From: Candidatus Binatia bacterium
Lineage (GTDB): Bacteria; Desulfobacterota; Binatia; UBA12015
Assembly (NCBI GenBank): GCA_029243485.1
Contig: JAQWRY010000052.1
Coordinates: 208,831 to 272,830 of the forward strand
Direction of reading: 5' to 3'
DNA length: 64,000 bases
Every line of letters starts with the position of its first letter. Position 1 is the stretch's first letter. Positions 19,240 to 28,078 of this stretch are shown piece after piece. The notes below the pieces were generated by a model. The model saw nothing but the letters and a program-made list of their open reading frames with translations, did no database searches and was not told the DNA's origin. A program made the translations under genes and the position numbers.

Positions 19240-19809
19240 ATGTCGGGGGAGAGTACGGGGCTGTTGCCGTGGGTGCGCCTGGGGCTGTCGAAGGTGTATC
19301 GAACACGGGTCTTTGACGTGCTGCGTCAAAGAAGCCGTTCGCCCCGCACGGGGCGTGAACACGACTTCTTCGTCCTGGAAGCCTGCGACTGGGTGAACGT
19401 CATTCCCCTCACGAACGACGACGAGGTCGTCCTGATCCGCCAGTACCGACACGGGATCGAAGACTTCACCCTCGAGATTCCCGGCGGGATGATCGACCCG
19501 ACCGACGCGTCCCCCCAGGTCGCCGCAGGTCGCGAGATGCTCGAAGAGACCGGGTTCGGCTCGGACGACATCATCCCCCTCGGCTCCATCCATCCCAATC
19601 CGGCGATCCAGGCGAACCATTGTCACACCTTCCTCGCACGGGGCGCGGAGAAACGCGCCACCCCTTCGTTCGACGGCACCGAAGAGACCGAAGTAGTTCT
19701 CGAACCTCTCACCCGGATCCCGGAACTCATCCGCACCGGTTTGATCTCGCACGCCCTGGTCGTGGTCGCGTTCCACTGGCTCGAGCTGCGTGAGGAGGCA
19801 CCTTCTTGA
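19240..19809 (+). CDS. Nudix hydrolase, ADP-ribose pyrophosphatase-like
   Basis: 189 aa. The Nudix box is GGMIDPTDASPQVAAGREML followed by EETGF. It has one extra residue and no glutamate at the first conserved position compared with the classical spacing; I recall this variant in some ADP-ribose pyrophosphatases. The preceding NDDEVVLIRQYRHGIE is the usual lead strand of that subgroup. Likely role: hydrolysis of ADP-ribose or a similar nucleoside diphosphate-X in the cytosol. The start at 19240 follows GGGGGAGG. The stop overlaps the TTG start of the sensor kinase, so the two are translationally coupled; a functional link is possible but unproven. Confidence 0.88.
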   Translation: MSGESTGLLPWVRLGLSKVYRTRVFDVLRQRSRSPRTGREHDFFVLEACDWVNVIPLTNDDEVVLIRQYRHGIEDFTLEIPGGMIDPTDASPQVAAGREMLEETGFGSDDIIPLGSIHPNPAIQANHCHTFLARGAEKRATPSFDGTEETEVVLEPLTRIPELIRTGLISHALVVVAFHWLELREEAPS

Positions 19810-21428
19810 CCCTGGCCAACCTGTCCCCGGCGTTTTCCCCCACGAGCCTTCGCTCAAAATGGAACATCATCGACGCGCTACCGATCCACATCGCGTCGAT
19901 CGACGACCGCGGCATGATCCTCGAGACGAATCGATCCTGGAAAGAGTTCGGACATCCCGCTGTCGGCGAGACGCTGCTCTCCGGGTGGGCGGGCGACGCC
20001 ACCGAGCCGCTCGTCGGATCCACCCTGAACCTCGGAATCGGCGAGCTGCTCGCCGGCACGCGAGATCGATTCGAAATCGAGTACCCGGTCCGGCGTTCCG
20101 ACCAGACCGTGTGGCTGTCCCTATCCGCCTACCCGAGCCCGGGCGGCGCCGTCGTTTCCCAGACCGACATCACCGAGCGGCGGCGAGACGACATGCGCCG
20201 CGCGCAAGAGAACGCGAGCGCTCAGATCGACAGCGCCCTCGCGCGGGCCGGCCAGGGTCTGATCACATCCCTCGACCTTCCGGAGACGCTCGACCGCTTG
20301 TGCCGCCTGACCGTCGAACTCCTCGATTGCGATGCGAGCCACACGATCTTCTGGCAGGAAGAAGACGAGTCCTACAGAGCCGCCGCGTCCCACGGCGACA
20401 CCAAGGAGAACACGGAGGCCATCCGGAACATGCGCCTCCCCCGCACGGCCTTCGTCGGCGCCGTCGCACGCGGCGAGAACGTCGCCGTCTCTCAGGTCGA
20501 CTTTCGCGAACATGCCGTCGCCCCGCTCGCCTTGTTGGCCAAGCGATTGGGGGTCTGTCAGCTCCTGCAGATCTCGCTCCGCCACGGCGACAAGCGGATC
20601 GGATTTCAGACCGCGTGCCGCCGCAGCGACGAGCCCTTCACCGAGGTCGACGAGCGATTGGCCGCACGACTCGGACAACTGGCGTCGCTCGCCATCGAGA
20701 ACGCACGGCTCGTCGGCCAACTCGGCGAGGCGAGCCGACTCAAGAGCGAATTCGTCGCCACGGTCTCCCACGAGCTGCGCACACCCATTCACGTCGTCCT
20801 CGGCTTCGCCGACCTCTTCCTCGACGGAGAGTTCGGCGAGCTCAGCGCCGATCAACACGACGGGATGAATCGGATCCAATTCGGAGCACGATCCTTGCTC
20901 GAACTGAGTGAAGCCGCGCTCCAGCTCACCCGGCTGGACGACGGCCAGGTCCCGGTCCACCTCGAAGACATCGATCTCGCGGAACTCGCCGACGAGGCGG
21001 AAAAGGAAGTTCGCGTGACGCAGCGCGATGCGGCCGTCGAGATCGAACGCCGAATCGCTCCCGACGTCGCGCGCGTCCATTCCGACCGCACCAAGCTCAA
21101 GTTGATTCTCAAGAGCCTCCTCAGCAACGGCCTCAAGTTCACCCCGGAAGGCGTGGTCTCGCTGAGCGCGAAGCGCCGGGGCACGGAGGTCGTCCTCGTC
21201 GTGAAAGACACCGGCGTCGGCATCGAGAGAGAAGCGCTCCCGACCATCTTCGAAGCGTTCCGCCAGGCCGACGGATCGACCGCCCGTCGGTACGCCGGCG
21301 TCGGGCTCGGACTTCACATCGCCCGCCGCGCCACCGAACGACTCGGAGGCTCCGTCCACGCCCAGAGCACCGAAGGCGAAGGCTCCCGCTTCGAAGTCGT
21401 GCTCCCCGCCGACCGGCCGCAAGCCTGA
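19806..21428 (+). CDS. Soluble PAS-GAF sensor histidine kinase
   Basis: 540 aa. Residues ~15-130 form a PAS-like domain (IIDALPIHIASIDDRG; ending SQTDITERRR). Residues ~150-305 form a GAF domain. The dimerisation domain carries FVATVSHELRTPIHVVLGF with the phospho-accepting His322. The ATPase domain shows the N box (LILKSLLSNGLKF), G1 (VVKDTGVGI) and G2 (YAGVGLGLHIARR). No membrane span is evident, so it senses a cytoplasmic signal. The TTG start is supported by GAGGAGG eight bases upstream and by the TTGA overlap with the Nudix stop. No response regulator gene is adjacent, so the partner is elsewhere. Confidence 0.92.
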   Translation: MTLANLSPAFSPTSLRSKWNIIDALPIHIASIDDRGMILETNRSWKEFGHPAVGETLLSGWAGDATEPLVGSTLNLGIGELLAGTRDRFEIEYPVRRSDQTVWLSLSAYPSPGGAVVSQTDITERRRDDMRRAQENASAQIDSALARAGQGLITSLDLPETLDRLCRLTVELLDCDASHTIFWQEEDESYRAAASHGDTKENTEAIRNMRLPRTAFVGAVARGENVAVSQVDFREHAVAPLALLAKRLGVCQLLQISLRHGDKRIGFQTACRRSDEPFTEVDERLAARLGQLASLAIENARLVGQLGEASRLKSEFVATVSHELRTPIHVVLGFADLFLDGEFGELSADQHDGMNRIQFGARSLLELSEAALQLTRLDDGQVPVHLEDIDLAELADEAEKEVRVTQRDAAVEIERRIAPDVARVHSDRTKLKLILKSLLSNGLKFTPEGVVSLSAKRRGTEVVLVVKDTGVGIEREALPTIFEAFRQADGSTARRYAGVGLGLHIARRATERLGGSVHAQSTEGEGSRFEVVLPADRPQA

Positions 21429-21476
21429 CCTTCCGGTAGGTGGCGTTCCTCGAGGGGGAGGCTAGGGTTCGCAATC

Positions 21477-22133
21477 GTGGCCAAGGTCCAACGAAGCGCG
21501 GAAGAAGTGAAGGCGGCCGTTCTCCGAACCGCCAAAGAAATGTTGCGGACCGGGCTCGTCGAAGGGACCGCGGGGAATCTCTCCGCGCGCCTCCCCGACG
21601 GCAACGTCATCATGACGCCGTCGTCGCTCGACTACGAGGAGATGAAGCTCGAAGACCTCGTAGTCATCGACCTCGACGGCAACGTGCTCGAAGGGGAACG
21701 ATCCCCCACCACCGAGAAGGCCCTACACCTCGCTTGCCTTCGCGCCCACGACGACCTCGGCGGCGTCATCCATTCGCATGCGATGTTCGCGACGATGTTC
21801 GCCGTCACCCGGCAACCGATCCCGTGCGTCATCGAGGAGTTTGACGTCTTCGTCGGCGGCGAAGTCCCGGTCGCCGAGTACAAGATGACCGGCAGCGACG
21901 AGCTCGGCGACGAAGTCGCTCGCTGGGTCGAGGACCGTGGCGCCGTCTTGATGGCGAACCACGGCCTGCTCACCGTCGGCAAAGACATCGAGAATGCGAT
22001 GAAGGTCGCGCACCTGGTCGAGCGAACGGCGCAGATCATTTGGGGATCCAGACTCCTGGGCGATCTCGTTCCGCTCCCAGATTCGACCCTGGAGCGCTTC
22101 GCACCGATCTACAAGCTGCTGCGCTCGAGCTAA
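21477..22133 (+). CDS. Class II aldolase/adducin-family protein (L-fuculose-phosphate aldolase-like)
   Basis: 218 aa, typical of this zinc-dependent family. EGTAGNLSARL binds the substrate phosphate. SPTTEKALHLACL carries the catalytic glutamate. IHSHAMFATMFAV holds two zinc histidines and LMANHGLLTVG the third. It should cleave or form a sugar- or methylthioribulose-type phosphate in the cytosol; the substrate cannot be read from sequence. The GTG start at 21477 follows a GGGGGAGGCTAG purine stretch. Its TAA overlaps the stop codon of the convergent HD gene by three bases. Confidence 0.88.
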   Translation: MAKVQRSAEEVKAAVLRTAKEMLRTGLVEGTAGNLSARLPDGNVIMTPSSLDYEEMKLEDLVVIDLDGNVLEGERSPTTEKALHLACLRAHDDLGGVIHSHAMFATMFAVTRQPIPCVIEEFDVFVGGEVPVAEYKMTGSDELGDEVARWVEDRGAVLMANHGLLTVGKDIENAMKVAHLVERTAQIIWGSRLLGDLVPLPDSTLERFAPIYKLLRSS

Positions 22134-22738
22134 GCGCCCTCGACCAGGCTCTCGAAGTCGGCCAGCGCTGCTCGGAGACGACCGAACAGCGGGCCCTCCT
22201 TCCCATCGGCGAGAATACCGACGACGGTGCGGTAGAACCAGAGCTGCTTCTCCGGCCCAGCACTGAAGTGCTCCCACACTTCGTCTCCGAGCCGACGGTG
22301 ATCCTCGACGAGCTCGCGCAGGTTGTGCAGCTTGTCACACGCCGCGAGCAGTCGAACCGACGGCTCCGCCGTCCGCAGATGCTCGATGTAGCGATCCTTC
22401 CGAACCTGCCACGGCTCCTTATTCGCCCCATCACTCGTGTCGACGAGACTGTCGGAGAGCGCCACCACCAGTGACGCGACGTGCGCGCCGAACCGCTTCT
22501 CGATCTCGACGCGCGTCGGCTCCCCGCCCTGATCTTCCACGGCGTCATGCAGGACGGCAGCGATCGCTTCGTCCTCGTCGGCGCCCGCGTCGAGGGCAAG
22601 ACTCGCGACGCCCAGGAGATGCGCGATGTACGGCGTCTCCTTCGCCTTTCGCGTCTGCCGAATGTGCAGGCGGGCCGCGTAGGCGAGCGCTTCCGCGAAA
22701 GGCTCTCCGAGTCGGGGGTTGTCGGTCGTATCGCTCAC
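22130..22738 (-). CDS. HD-domain phosphohydrolase (RelA/SpoT-hydrolase-like)
   Basis: 202 aa. The sequence has PYIAHLLGVASLALDAG, then IAAVLHDAVEDQGG, and later LLAACDKLHNLREL. These are the H...HD...D metal-binding elements of HD hydrolases, with an arrangement close to the ppGpp hydrolase domain of SpoT-type proteins. No synthetase or TGS domain is present, so it would be hydrolase-only (inference). The GTG start at 22738 overlaps the TGA of the upstream alpha/beta hydrolase (GTGA). The small-alarmone-hydrolase assignment is tentative; other nucleotides are possible. Confidence 0.85.
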   Translation of the reverse strand: MSDTTDNPRLGEPFAEALAYAARLHIRQTRKAKETPYIAHLLGVASLALDAGADEDEAIAAVLHDAVEDQGGEPTRVEIEKRFGAHVASLVVALSDSLVDTSDGANKEPWQVRKDRYIEHLRTAEPSVRLLAACDKLHNLRELVEDHRRLGDEVWEHFSAGPEKQLWFYRTVVGILADGKEGPLFGRLRAALADFESLVEGA

Positions 22739-23919
22739 GAGAAGCGTTCCCTCAGCCAGCTGACGACGAGCTCCATCGCCGGCTTTCGGTGTCCTTCCAG
22801 GTAGTGCAGCGCGCCTTCGAGCTCGTGGTACGTCACGTCGTCGCTTCCGGCTCGGTCGCGCACCTCGCGGGCCTGCCAGGTGCGGATCTCGGTGTCGGCC
22901 GTCGGATGGATGAGTAGCACCGGGCAGGTGACCTTGGGCATCGTGTCGGCGAGCTTCGCCGACGACGACAGACTCGACCATGTCGACAGCCAACCGTAAG
23001 GCGTCATGACGCGCGCCAAGCCGAACCGCCCGAAGTAGTTCGCTTCGAACGGGTCGGGGAAGGCGAACAGAGAGCCGAGAGGCCGGTCGTCCGGGTCGAT
23101 CGTCGGATCGAGGTACACCGGGTTCGCGAGCGTCCGGTAGATCGTGAGGTACGGCGTGTGCAGACCACGGCGCCGTGCCTCCCGCCACTCGTCGCTGCCT
23201 TTGGGCAGGTCGCGGCCACCGCGACGCGCGGCGTCGGCCGCGGCGATCGCGTCGCGCGCGATGGTGTCGATCCGCTCGATGCGGTCGCGCTGGGCCGCGC
23301 GATAGTTCTCGAGCCATCCGCGGTCGTACGTCGCCGGTTCCGGCCACGGCTTCCACCCGTTGCGCGGATCGTACATGTCGAGTTCGGGGACGACCGAGTG
23401 GGGATCGTCCTCATCGGCGACCGACGGATCGATCACCTGCCCCATGAACACGCCCTCGCCGGGGTGCGCGGCGACGCCTACCCACGCATCTCCGCAGCCG
23501 GTCTCTGCCTGAGCCAGCGCCATCAGCGAGCCGCCGCCGCTGTTGCCGAACAACACCACCTTCTCGGCGCCGCGCCGTCGCATCTCGGCCACGGCGGTCT
23601 CCACGTCGATCACGCACTTCTCGTGGAGGCAGTCCGCGTCGTTGTTCAGATACCGGGTCGAAAAACCCAGAACGGCAAACCCCGCCGCCGCGAGCAGAGG
23701 ACAGGCGTAGTGCACGGTGAAGTCCCCGCGCGGGTGGGCCAGGAGGACAGCCGTCTTCGGCTGCTTCCCGGCCGGTGTCCACAACATCCCCCGGACGAGC
23801 ATCCCGTCCGGCGTGAGGAGTCGGATCTCCTCCTGGACGAGATCGACATCCGGGGCATCCTCGGGCAAGGGCCAGTAGCTCATTCCCAGCGGCCGCCCGG
23901 TCTTCAGAAGCTCCGACAT
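22735..23919 (-). CDS. Alpha/beta hydrolase
   Basis: 394 aa. The nucleophile elbow is VVLFGNSGGGSLMAL. A likely acid lies in LLIHPTADTEIR and the histidine in ELEGALHYLEG. The oxyanion region is AVLLAHPRGDFTVHYA. A long insertion between the core strands (residues ~160-310, rich in Trp and Tyr) forms the lid. No signal peptide is seen, so it is likely cytosolic and acts on an ester or acyl substrate that is not predictable here. The neighbouring HD gene is translationally coupled. The divergent 87-bp gap to the prolyl-isomerase gene probably holds both promoters. Confidence 0.85.
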   Translation of the reverse strand: MSELLKTGRPLGMSYWPLPEDAPDVDLVQEEIRLLTPDGMLVRGMLWTPAGKQPKTAVLLAHPRGDFTVHYACPLLAAAGFAVLGFSTRYLNNDADCLHEKCVIDVETAVAEMRRRGAEKVVLFGNSGGGSLMALAQAETGCGDAWVGVAAHPGEGVFMGQVIDPSVADEDDPHSVVPELDMYDPRNGWKPWPEPATYDRGWLENYRAAQRDRIERIDTIARDAIAAADAARRGGRDLPKGSDEWREARRRGLHTPYLTIYRTLANPVYLDPTIDPDDRPLGSLFAFPDPFEANYFGRFGLARVMTPYGWLSTWSSLSSSAKLADTMPKVTCPVLLIHPTADTEIRTWQAREVRDRAGSDDVTYHELEGALHYLEGHRKPAMELVVSWLRERFS

Positions 23920-24006
23920 GGCACTACCTTAGGACTCGCGCCGGTGTGTGCGCCAGAGCCCGCGAACCGGCTAGCGCCGATGAGATCTTCGGGGTTAGAT
24001 GGCGGG

Positions 24007-24915
24007 ATGACCGAAACGCAGGACTCCCTTCGTGCAAGACGGCTTCTCGCGATCGGCGCTGCCGTGGGCCTGCTCCTCGCTGTCGCCGCCATCGTCCGTC
24101 CCGGACCTCGATTCGACGCCGACGTCCCGCCGGGAACCGCCGCGGTGATCGAGGGCGCGGTGATCGAAGAGGAAGCGTTCGAGCGGGCCGTCGGCCTCCT
24201 CGCCGCCGACAGCAAGAATCCAATCGGCGAAGCGGAGCGGACACACGTTCTGAACCGAATGATCGAAGAAGAGCTCCTCGTGCAGCGTGCGAGAGAACTC
24301 GGGGTCGACGAGCACGATCGCCGCGTCCGCTCACTGCTCGTGTCCTCCATGATCGACTCGATCGTCGCCGATGCGCAGCCGGAGGAACCTTCGATGAGCG
24401 ACGTCGAGGAATTCTTCGCCGAGAATGGCGGATACTTCGCACGCACGGGGCGGCTGCACGTGCGACCGCTTCGCTTCGCCAAACGAGACGGAGAAGAAGA
24501 CGCGGACGTCCGTGCGCGCGCCACCGCCGCCGCAGAACGACTCCAGGCCGGCGACGACTCCGCGCAGGTCGAGACCGAGCTCGCGGATGCGTGGGTGGTC
24601 CCGGTTCCCAACGGCCTGCTCCCGGCAACGAAACTCCGGGAGTACCTCGGCCCCACGCCGACCAAGCGTGCGCTGACGCTCGACGTAGGCGGCGTGAGCG
24701 AGCCCGTGAAGGGCGGGCGCAGCTGGTACGTGCTTCGGATGATCGATCGCGATCCGGCCCGGACGCCTCCACTCGACGAGGTCGAACCCCAAGTCCGGGC
24801 CGAGATGCTCCGCCGGGCCGGCGACAATGCGCTGCGTTCCTACCTCGACCAGCTCCGCGCCACCGCGGACGTGCGCATCAAACCGGGAGTCACGGCACTG
24901 CCGGAGGCGCCATGA
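24007..24915 (+). CDS. Membrane-anchored parvulin-type peptidyl-prolyl isomerase
   Basis: 302 aa. An N-terminal hydrophobic anchor (RRLLAIGAAVGLLLAVAAIV) is followed by a SurA/PpiD-like helical segment (LNRMIEEELLVQRARELGV) and a parvulin-like region ending VKGGRSWYVLRMIDRDPA. It is expected to assist folding of exported proteins on the periplasmic side. The ATG at 24007 places the anchor directly at the N-terminus; a 12-base out-of-frame ATG lies just upstream. Its stop overlaps the start of the HupE-like gene (ATGA). From memory this isomerase/HupE pairing recurs in other proteobacteria, suggesting that it folds or matures its neighbour. Confidence 0.82.
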   Translation: MTETQDSLRARRLLAIGAAVGLLLAVAAIVRPGPRFDADVPPGTAAVIEGAVIEEEAFERAVGLLAADSKNPIGEAERTHVLNRMIEEELLVQRARELGVDEHDRRVRSLLVSSMIDSIVADAQPEEPSMSDVEEFFAENGGYFARTGRLHVRPLRFAKRDGEEDADVRARATAAAERLQAGDDSAQVETELADAWVVPVPNGLLPATKLREYLGPTPTKRALTLDVGGVSEPVKGGRSWYVLRMIDRDPARTPPLDEVEPQVRAEMLRRAGDNALRSYLDQLRATADVRIKPGVTALPEAP

Positions 24916-26111
24916 GGATCCGCTCGCGGCCAGCACTCCGGATCGCCTCGGTCCTCCTCGCGATCGCCGTCCTGCTGCCGGCACTGGCCGACGCGCACAC
25001 GAAGAGCGCGTCCTACTCCCGCTTCCGGATGACGGACGGCGGCGCGCAGGTGCGGGTCCGGCTCCCCTTGTTGGAACTGACCCGCTTCCCCCCGGAACAC
25101 GACTGGCCGAGCTACCTCACACAGCACCTACGGCTGTTTGCCGGCGATGAGATCTGCGCGCCGTCGAACGCCACACGCGTGGAGGCCACGGCACCCGGGT
25201 GGGCCGTGTTTCGGTGGGAGGCCACCTGTCCGAGTGAGGACTCCCGGCGAATCGAGAGCACGATTCTGGCCGACGTTCTCTCCTCGCACCTACACTTCGC
25301 GCGCGTGAGTGACCCGGAGGCCGGCGTCCTCGAGCGCGTGCTCGTGCCGGCCGCACCGACCTGGTCGCTCGCCCCCGGCGAGGAGGAATCCGTCGGCACG
25401 TCGTTCTCCGGCTACGTCGTTGTGGGAATCGAACACATCCTCGCCGGCTGGGATCACCTCGCGTTCGTCGCGGCGCTCCTCATTCTCTCGACATCTTTCC
25501 GCGAGGTCGCGACTCTCGTCACCTCGTTCACCATTGCCCACAGCATCACGCTCGCTCTGGCTGTGCTCGGCGTCGTGCGGCCGGAAGCCGCCGCCGTCGA
25601 GATCCTGATCGGCTTCTCTATCGCACTCGTCGCCGCCGAGAACGGCTGGCTGCTCGGCGGGAAGACACGTTCGATCCCGTACGCGGTAACCGGCGGCCTC
25701 CTGATCGCCGCCGTCCTCGCCATCGCGGGAAGCGGCGTGCTCTCGGCGCTCGCGTGGACCGGGCTAGCCGTGTTCTCCGCCTGCCATTTCGGCCTCCTTC
25801 AGACCTCCGCCGGCTCGGGCGGCCTGTTGCGGGCAATCGTCGCGTTCGCGTTCGGGCTCGTTCACGGGTTCGGGTTCGCCGGGATCTTGATGGAGATCGA
25901 GTTGCCGACGAGCCGTTTGGTTCCCGCCCTTCTTGGCTTCAACGTTGGCGTCGAGCTCGGACAGCTCGCAGTCGTGGTGCTCCTCTGGCCGGCGCTACGA
26001 GCGCTCGCTCGGCTCGGGGACGGCCGTTGGTACATCCGCGTCGCAGAGACCGGATCGGCGGCCATCCTCGGTCTCGGTTTGTACTGGGTCGTGATACGCA
26101 ACTGGGGGTGA
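24912..26111 (+). CDS. HupE/UreJ-family membrane protein with periplasmic N-terminal domain
   Basis: 399 aa. A signal peptide (LLAIAVLLPALADA) leads into a ~150-residue external domain starting HTKSASYSRF. Six or more membrane spans follow and include the family sequences GIEHILAGWDHLAFVAALL, TIAHSITLALAVLG and FGLVHGFGFAGIL. Histidines and aspartates in these spans resemble nickel/cobalt permeases of the HupE/UreJ type. The extra periplasmic domain distinguishes the UreJ_2 subgroup, whose cargo is uncertain. No urease or hydrogenase gene is nearby, so a nickel role is only a family-level guess. It overlaps the isomerase gene upstream and touches the exonuclease-like gene downstream. Confidence 0.85.
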   Translation: MRIRSRPALRIASVLLAIAVLLPALADAHTKSASYSRFRMTDGGAQVRVRLPLLELTRFPPEHDWPSYLTQHLRLFAGDEICAPSNATRVEATAPGWAVFRWEATCPSEDSRRIESTILADVLSSHLHFARVSDPEAGVLERVLVPAAPTWSLAPGEEESVGTSFSGYVVVGIEHILAGWDHLAFVAALLILSTSFREVATLVTSFTIAHSITLALAVLGVVRPEAAAVEILIGFSIALVAAENGWLLGGKTRSIPYAVTGGLLIAAVLAIAGSGVLSALAWTGLAVFSACHFGLLQTSAGSGGLLRAIVAFAFGLVHGFGFAGILMEIELPTSRLVPALLGFNVGVELGQLAVVVLLWPALRALARLGDGRWYIRVAETGSAAILGLGLYWVVIRNWG

Positions 26112-26116
26112 AGTCC

Positions 26117-26995
26117 ATGCAGGTCCACCTCGTCGACGGAACGTACGAGCTCTTCCGACACTTCTTCGCCCTGCCCTCCCATCTCGATGCCGACGGAAAC
26201 GAGATGGCCGCGGCCCGCGGTGTGGTGGGCTCGGTCGTCATGATGCTCGAGAACGGCGCTACCCACCTCGGCGTGGCGACCGATCACGTCGTGGAATCGT
26301 TCCGGAATGACATGTGGGAGGGCTACAAGACCGGCGAAGGCATGGAGCCCACGCTCCTGGAGCAGTTCCATCCGCTCGAGAATCTCCTGGGCGCCCTCGG
26401 CATCGCCGTGTGGCCGATGGTGGAGTTCGAAGCGGACGACGGACTCGCGTCGGCCGCGGCGGTCGCGAGCGCCGATTCCCGCGTGAAGAAGGTCTTCATC
26501 TGCACGCCCGACAAGGATCTCGCGCAGTGCGTCGAAGGAAGCCGGGTCGTTCTGATGGATCGCCGCAAGAACGTCATCAGTGACACGAAGGGCGTCGTCG
26601 AGAAGTTCGGCGTCCCCCCCGAATCGATCACGGACTACCTGGCTCTAGTCGGCGATACCGCCGACGGCTTTCCCGGCCTTCCCGGATGGGGCGCCAAATC
26701 GGCGGCCACCGTGCTGGCCCGCTACGGACATCTCGAAAACATCCCCGACGACGTCGAGACGTGGAAGGTCAAGCCCCGCAGCGCAGCGCGCCTCGCAGAC
26801 GCGTTGGCCGAGGGGCGTGAAGACGCCATGTTGTTTAAGCAGCTCGCGACGCTTCGGACGGACGCGCCGGTCGGACGATCGGTGGACGACTGGCACTGGC
26901 AGGGTCCGAGCGAGCACTTCGCACCGATGTGCGAAAAGCTTGGCGCGATGAATCTCCTGAAACGCGCCGAGAGGATCGCGGCGAAGCAGGCGTAA
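26117..26995 (+). CDS. 5'-3' exonuclease/flap-endonuclease-like protein
   Basis: 292 aa. MQVHLVDGTYELFRHFFA carries the first metal-binding Asp. FEADDGLASAAAVA and TPDKDLAQCV hold the acidic clusters. LVGDTADGFPGLPGWGAKSA is the helix-hairpin-helix DNA-binding loop. It matches the exonuclease domain of DNA polymerase I, here as a free-standing protein. The ATG at 26117 has GGGGGTGA seven bases upstream; an in-frame GTG at 26108, overlapping the HupE stop, would add three residues. Probably nuclease activity on flaps or RNA primers in the cytosol (family inference). Confidence 0.88.
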   Translation: MQVHLVDGTYELFRHFFALPSHLDADGNEMAAARGVVGSVVMMLENGATHLGVATDHVVESFRNDMWEGYKTGEGMEPTLLEQFHPLENLLGALGIAVWPMVEFEADDGLASAAAVASADSRVKKVFICTPDKDLAQCVEGSRVVLMDRRKNVISDTKGVVEKFGVPPESITDYLALVGDTADGFPGLPGWGAKSAATVLARYGHLENIPDDVETWKVKPRSAARLADALAEGREDAMLFKQLATLRTDAPVGRSVDDWHWQGPSEHFAPMCEKLGAMNLLKRAERIAAKQA

Positions 26996-27016
26996 CGAGA
27001 ACGACACGAAAGTGCC

Positions 27017-27133
27017 GTGAAGGCGCTCCGGATCGTGAGCATCGGAGACGTTCTCCTCCTCTGGGCCGCCTATGCCATGCTGCGGGAGTTCGTCCCAGAG
27101 GTCCGCCGCCGGCGCGAGACTCCACGAATCTGA
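27017..27133 (+). CDS. Possible 38-aa hydrophobic peptide
   Basis: A GTG-initiated frame encodes a short hydrophobic segment (IGDVLLLWAAYAMLREFV) with a basic tail (RRRRETPRI). It would be a single-pass micropeptide following the exonuclease gene. The ribosome-binding sequence is weak and there is nothing to compare it with, so this is offered only as a candidate in an otherwise empty 244-bp gap. Confidence 0.22.
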   Translation: MKALRIVSIGDVLLLWAAYAMLREFVPEVRRRRETPRI

Positions 27134-27239
27134 ACTAGCTACACTGCATCGATCTGGTGCATGGCAAGCGCAGGTCGACGTCACTCGTCGAGACCTTACA
27201 GTCGTTGCACAGGCGAACCGGTTCGCGGTACCGGCCGTC

Positions 27240-27854
27240 ATGCTCCAGCACGCGATCCTCACGCTGCTGCAGGACGGCGCCGACCACGGCTACCGCCTGA
27301 AACAACGCCTTGACGGTCTGCTCGGACCGGTGTGGTGCGTAAACGTCGGGCAGGTCTATCAGGTGCTCGACCGACTGCGCCGTCAGCGATGGGTCGAGGA
27401 GCTTCCTCCGGAGACGAACCAACGGGGCGGCCACGAGCGCTGGCCCGTTGCGATCACAGCGGAAGGCGAGGCCGAGCTCGCACGATGGCGAAGCGCAGAG
27501 GTTAGACCGACGAGGCCCCCCGGGCCCGCACGCAACCAAATCCTGGGGAGGCTCGCCGTCGGCGGGCGGGCCTGCCTGGAGGAGATCCTCGAGGGGGTCC
27601 TCGTCGAGCGCGCCGTCTACGCCCGCGAGCTCGATCTGGTCGCCGACCTCACTCGCGAATTCGAGGACGCGGACACGACCGTCGAGTCCGCGAAGTTTCT
27701 CGCTCTCGAGGCCTCGCGTCTGTCGATCCGCGCGCACATCGAATGGCTCGAGCTGTGCGCCGCACACCTCAACGCGGACGCGTACGATGCCCAAGCGCGA
27801 ACAGGTCGTCCACGACGCCGTGCATCTCTGGAGAGAAGCGGTCCGGGTGGGTAG
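27240..27854 (+). CDS. PadR-family transcriptional regulator
   Basis: 204 aa. The N-terminal winged helix reads AILTLLQDGADHGYRLKQRL then VNVGQVYQVLDRLRRQRWV, the hallmark PadR sequence (HGYxLxxxL; GxxYxxLxRL). A C-terminal helical domain (EFEDADTTVESAKFLALEAS) would mediate dimerisation. The ATG at 27240 gives the usual family N-terminus; the frame stays open upstream but looks non-coding. The regulated target is not obvious: the neighbours are an exonuclease and a convergent potassium transporter. PadR proteins typically repress an adjacent transporter or efflux gene, which is missing here. Confidence 0.85.
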   Translation: MLQHAILTLLQDGADHGYRLKQRLDGLLGPVWCVNVGQVYQVLDRLRRQRWVEELPPETNQRGGHERWPVAITAEGEAELARWRSAEVRPTRPPGPARNQILGRLAVGGRACLEEILEGVLVERAVYARELDLVADLTREFEDADTTVESAKFLALEASRLSIRAHIEWLELCAAHLNADAYDAQARTGRPRRRASLERSGPGG

Positions 27855-27867
27855 CCCCGGACCGGGG
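27855..27867 (+). terminator. Short GC hairpin after the PadR stop
   Basis: CCCCGG-A-CCGGGG begins on the base after the TAG stop. There is no T-run. The remaining convergent gap to the kup stop (to 28078) contains no frame I can support. Confidence 0.25.
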
Positions 27868-28078
27868 GGTACACCCCCGTGCCCGAGGTAAGTCGGGCCC
27901 ACACTTGCTCGGAATCGGTCGCGCCGTCCGGATCGAGCGCGATGAGCTCTCGGCGGTAGAGGACATTCAAATCGGGAACGTCCCGCTCGACCCGTAGGGA
28001 GCGCGCGAGCACGCGTCTGACGGGAACGGCCACGGGGAACACCTCGGCAGGCGCTGCGATTCTCCCAAGCCCAGGGCG

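Noticed and set aside
27617..28042. Minus-strand frame of 141 codons overlapping the PadR gene end
   Set aside because: The upstream half looks weakly protein-like, but it overlaps the PadR coding region deeply, has only a GTG start with no ribosome-binding site, and no family was recognised.
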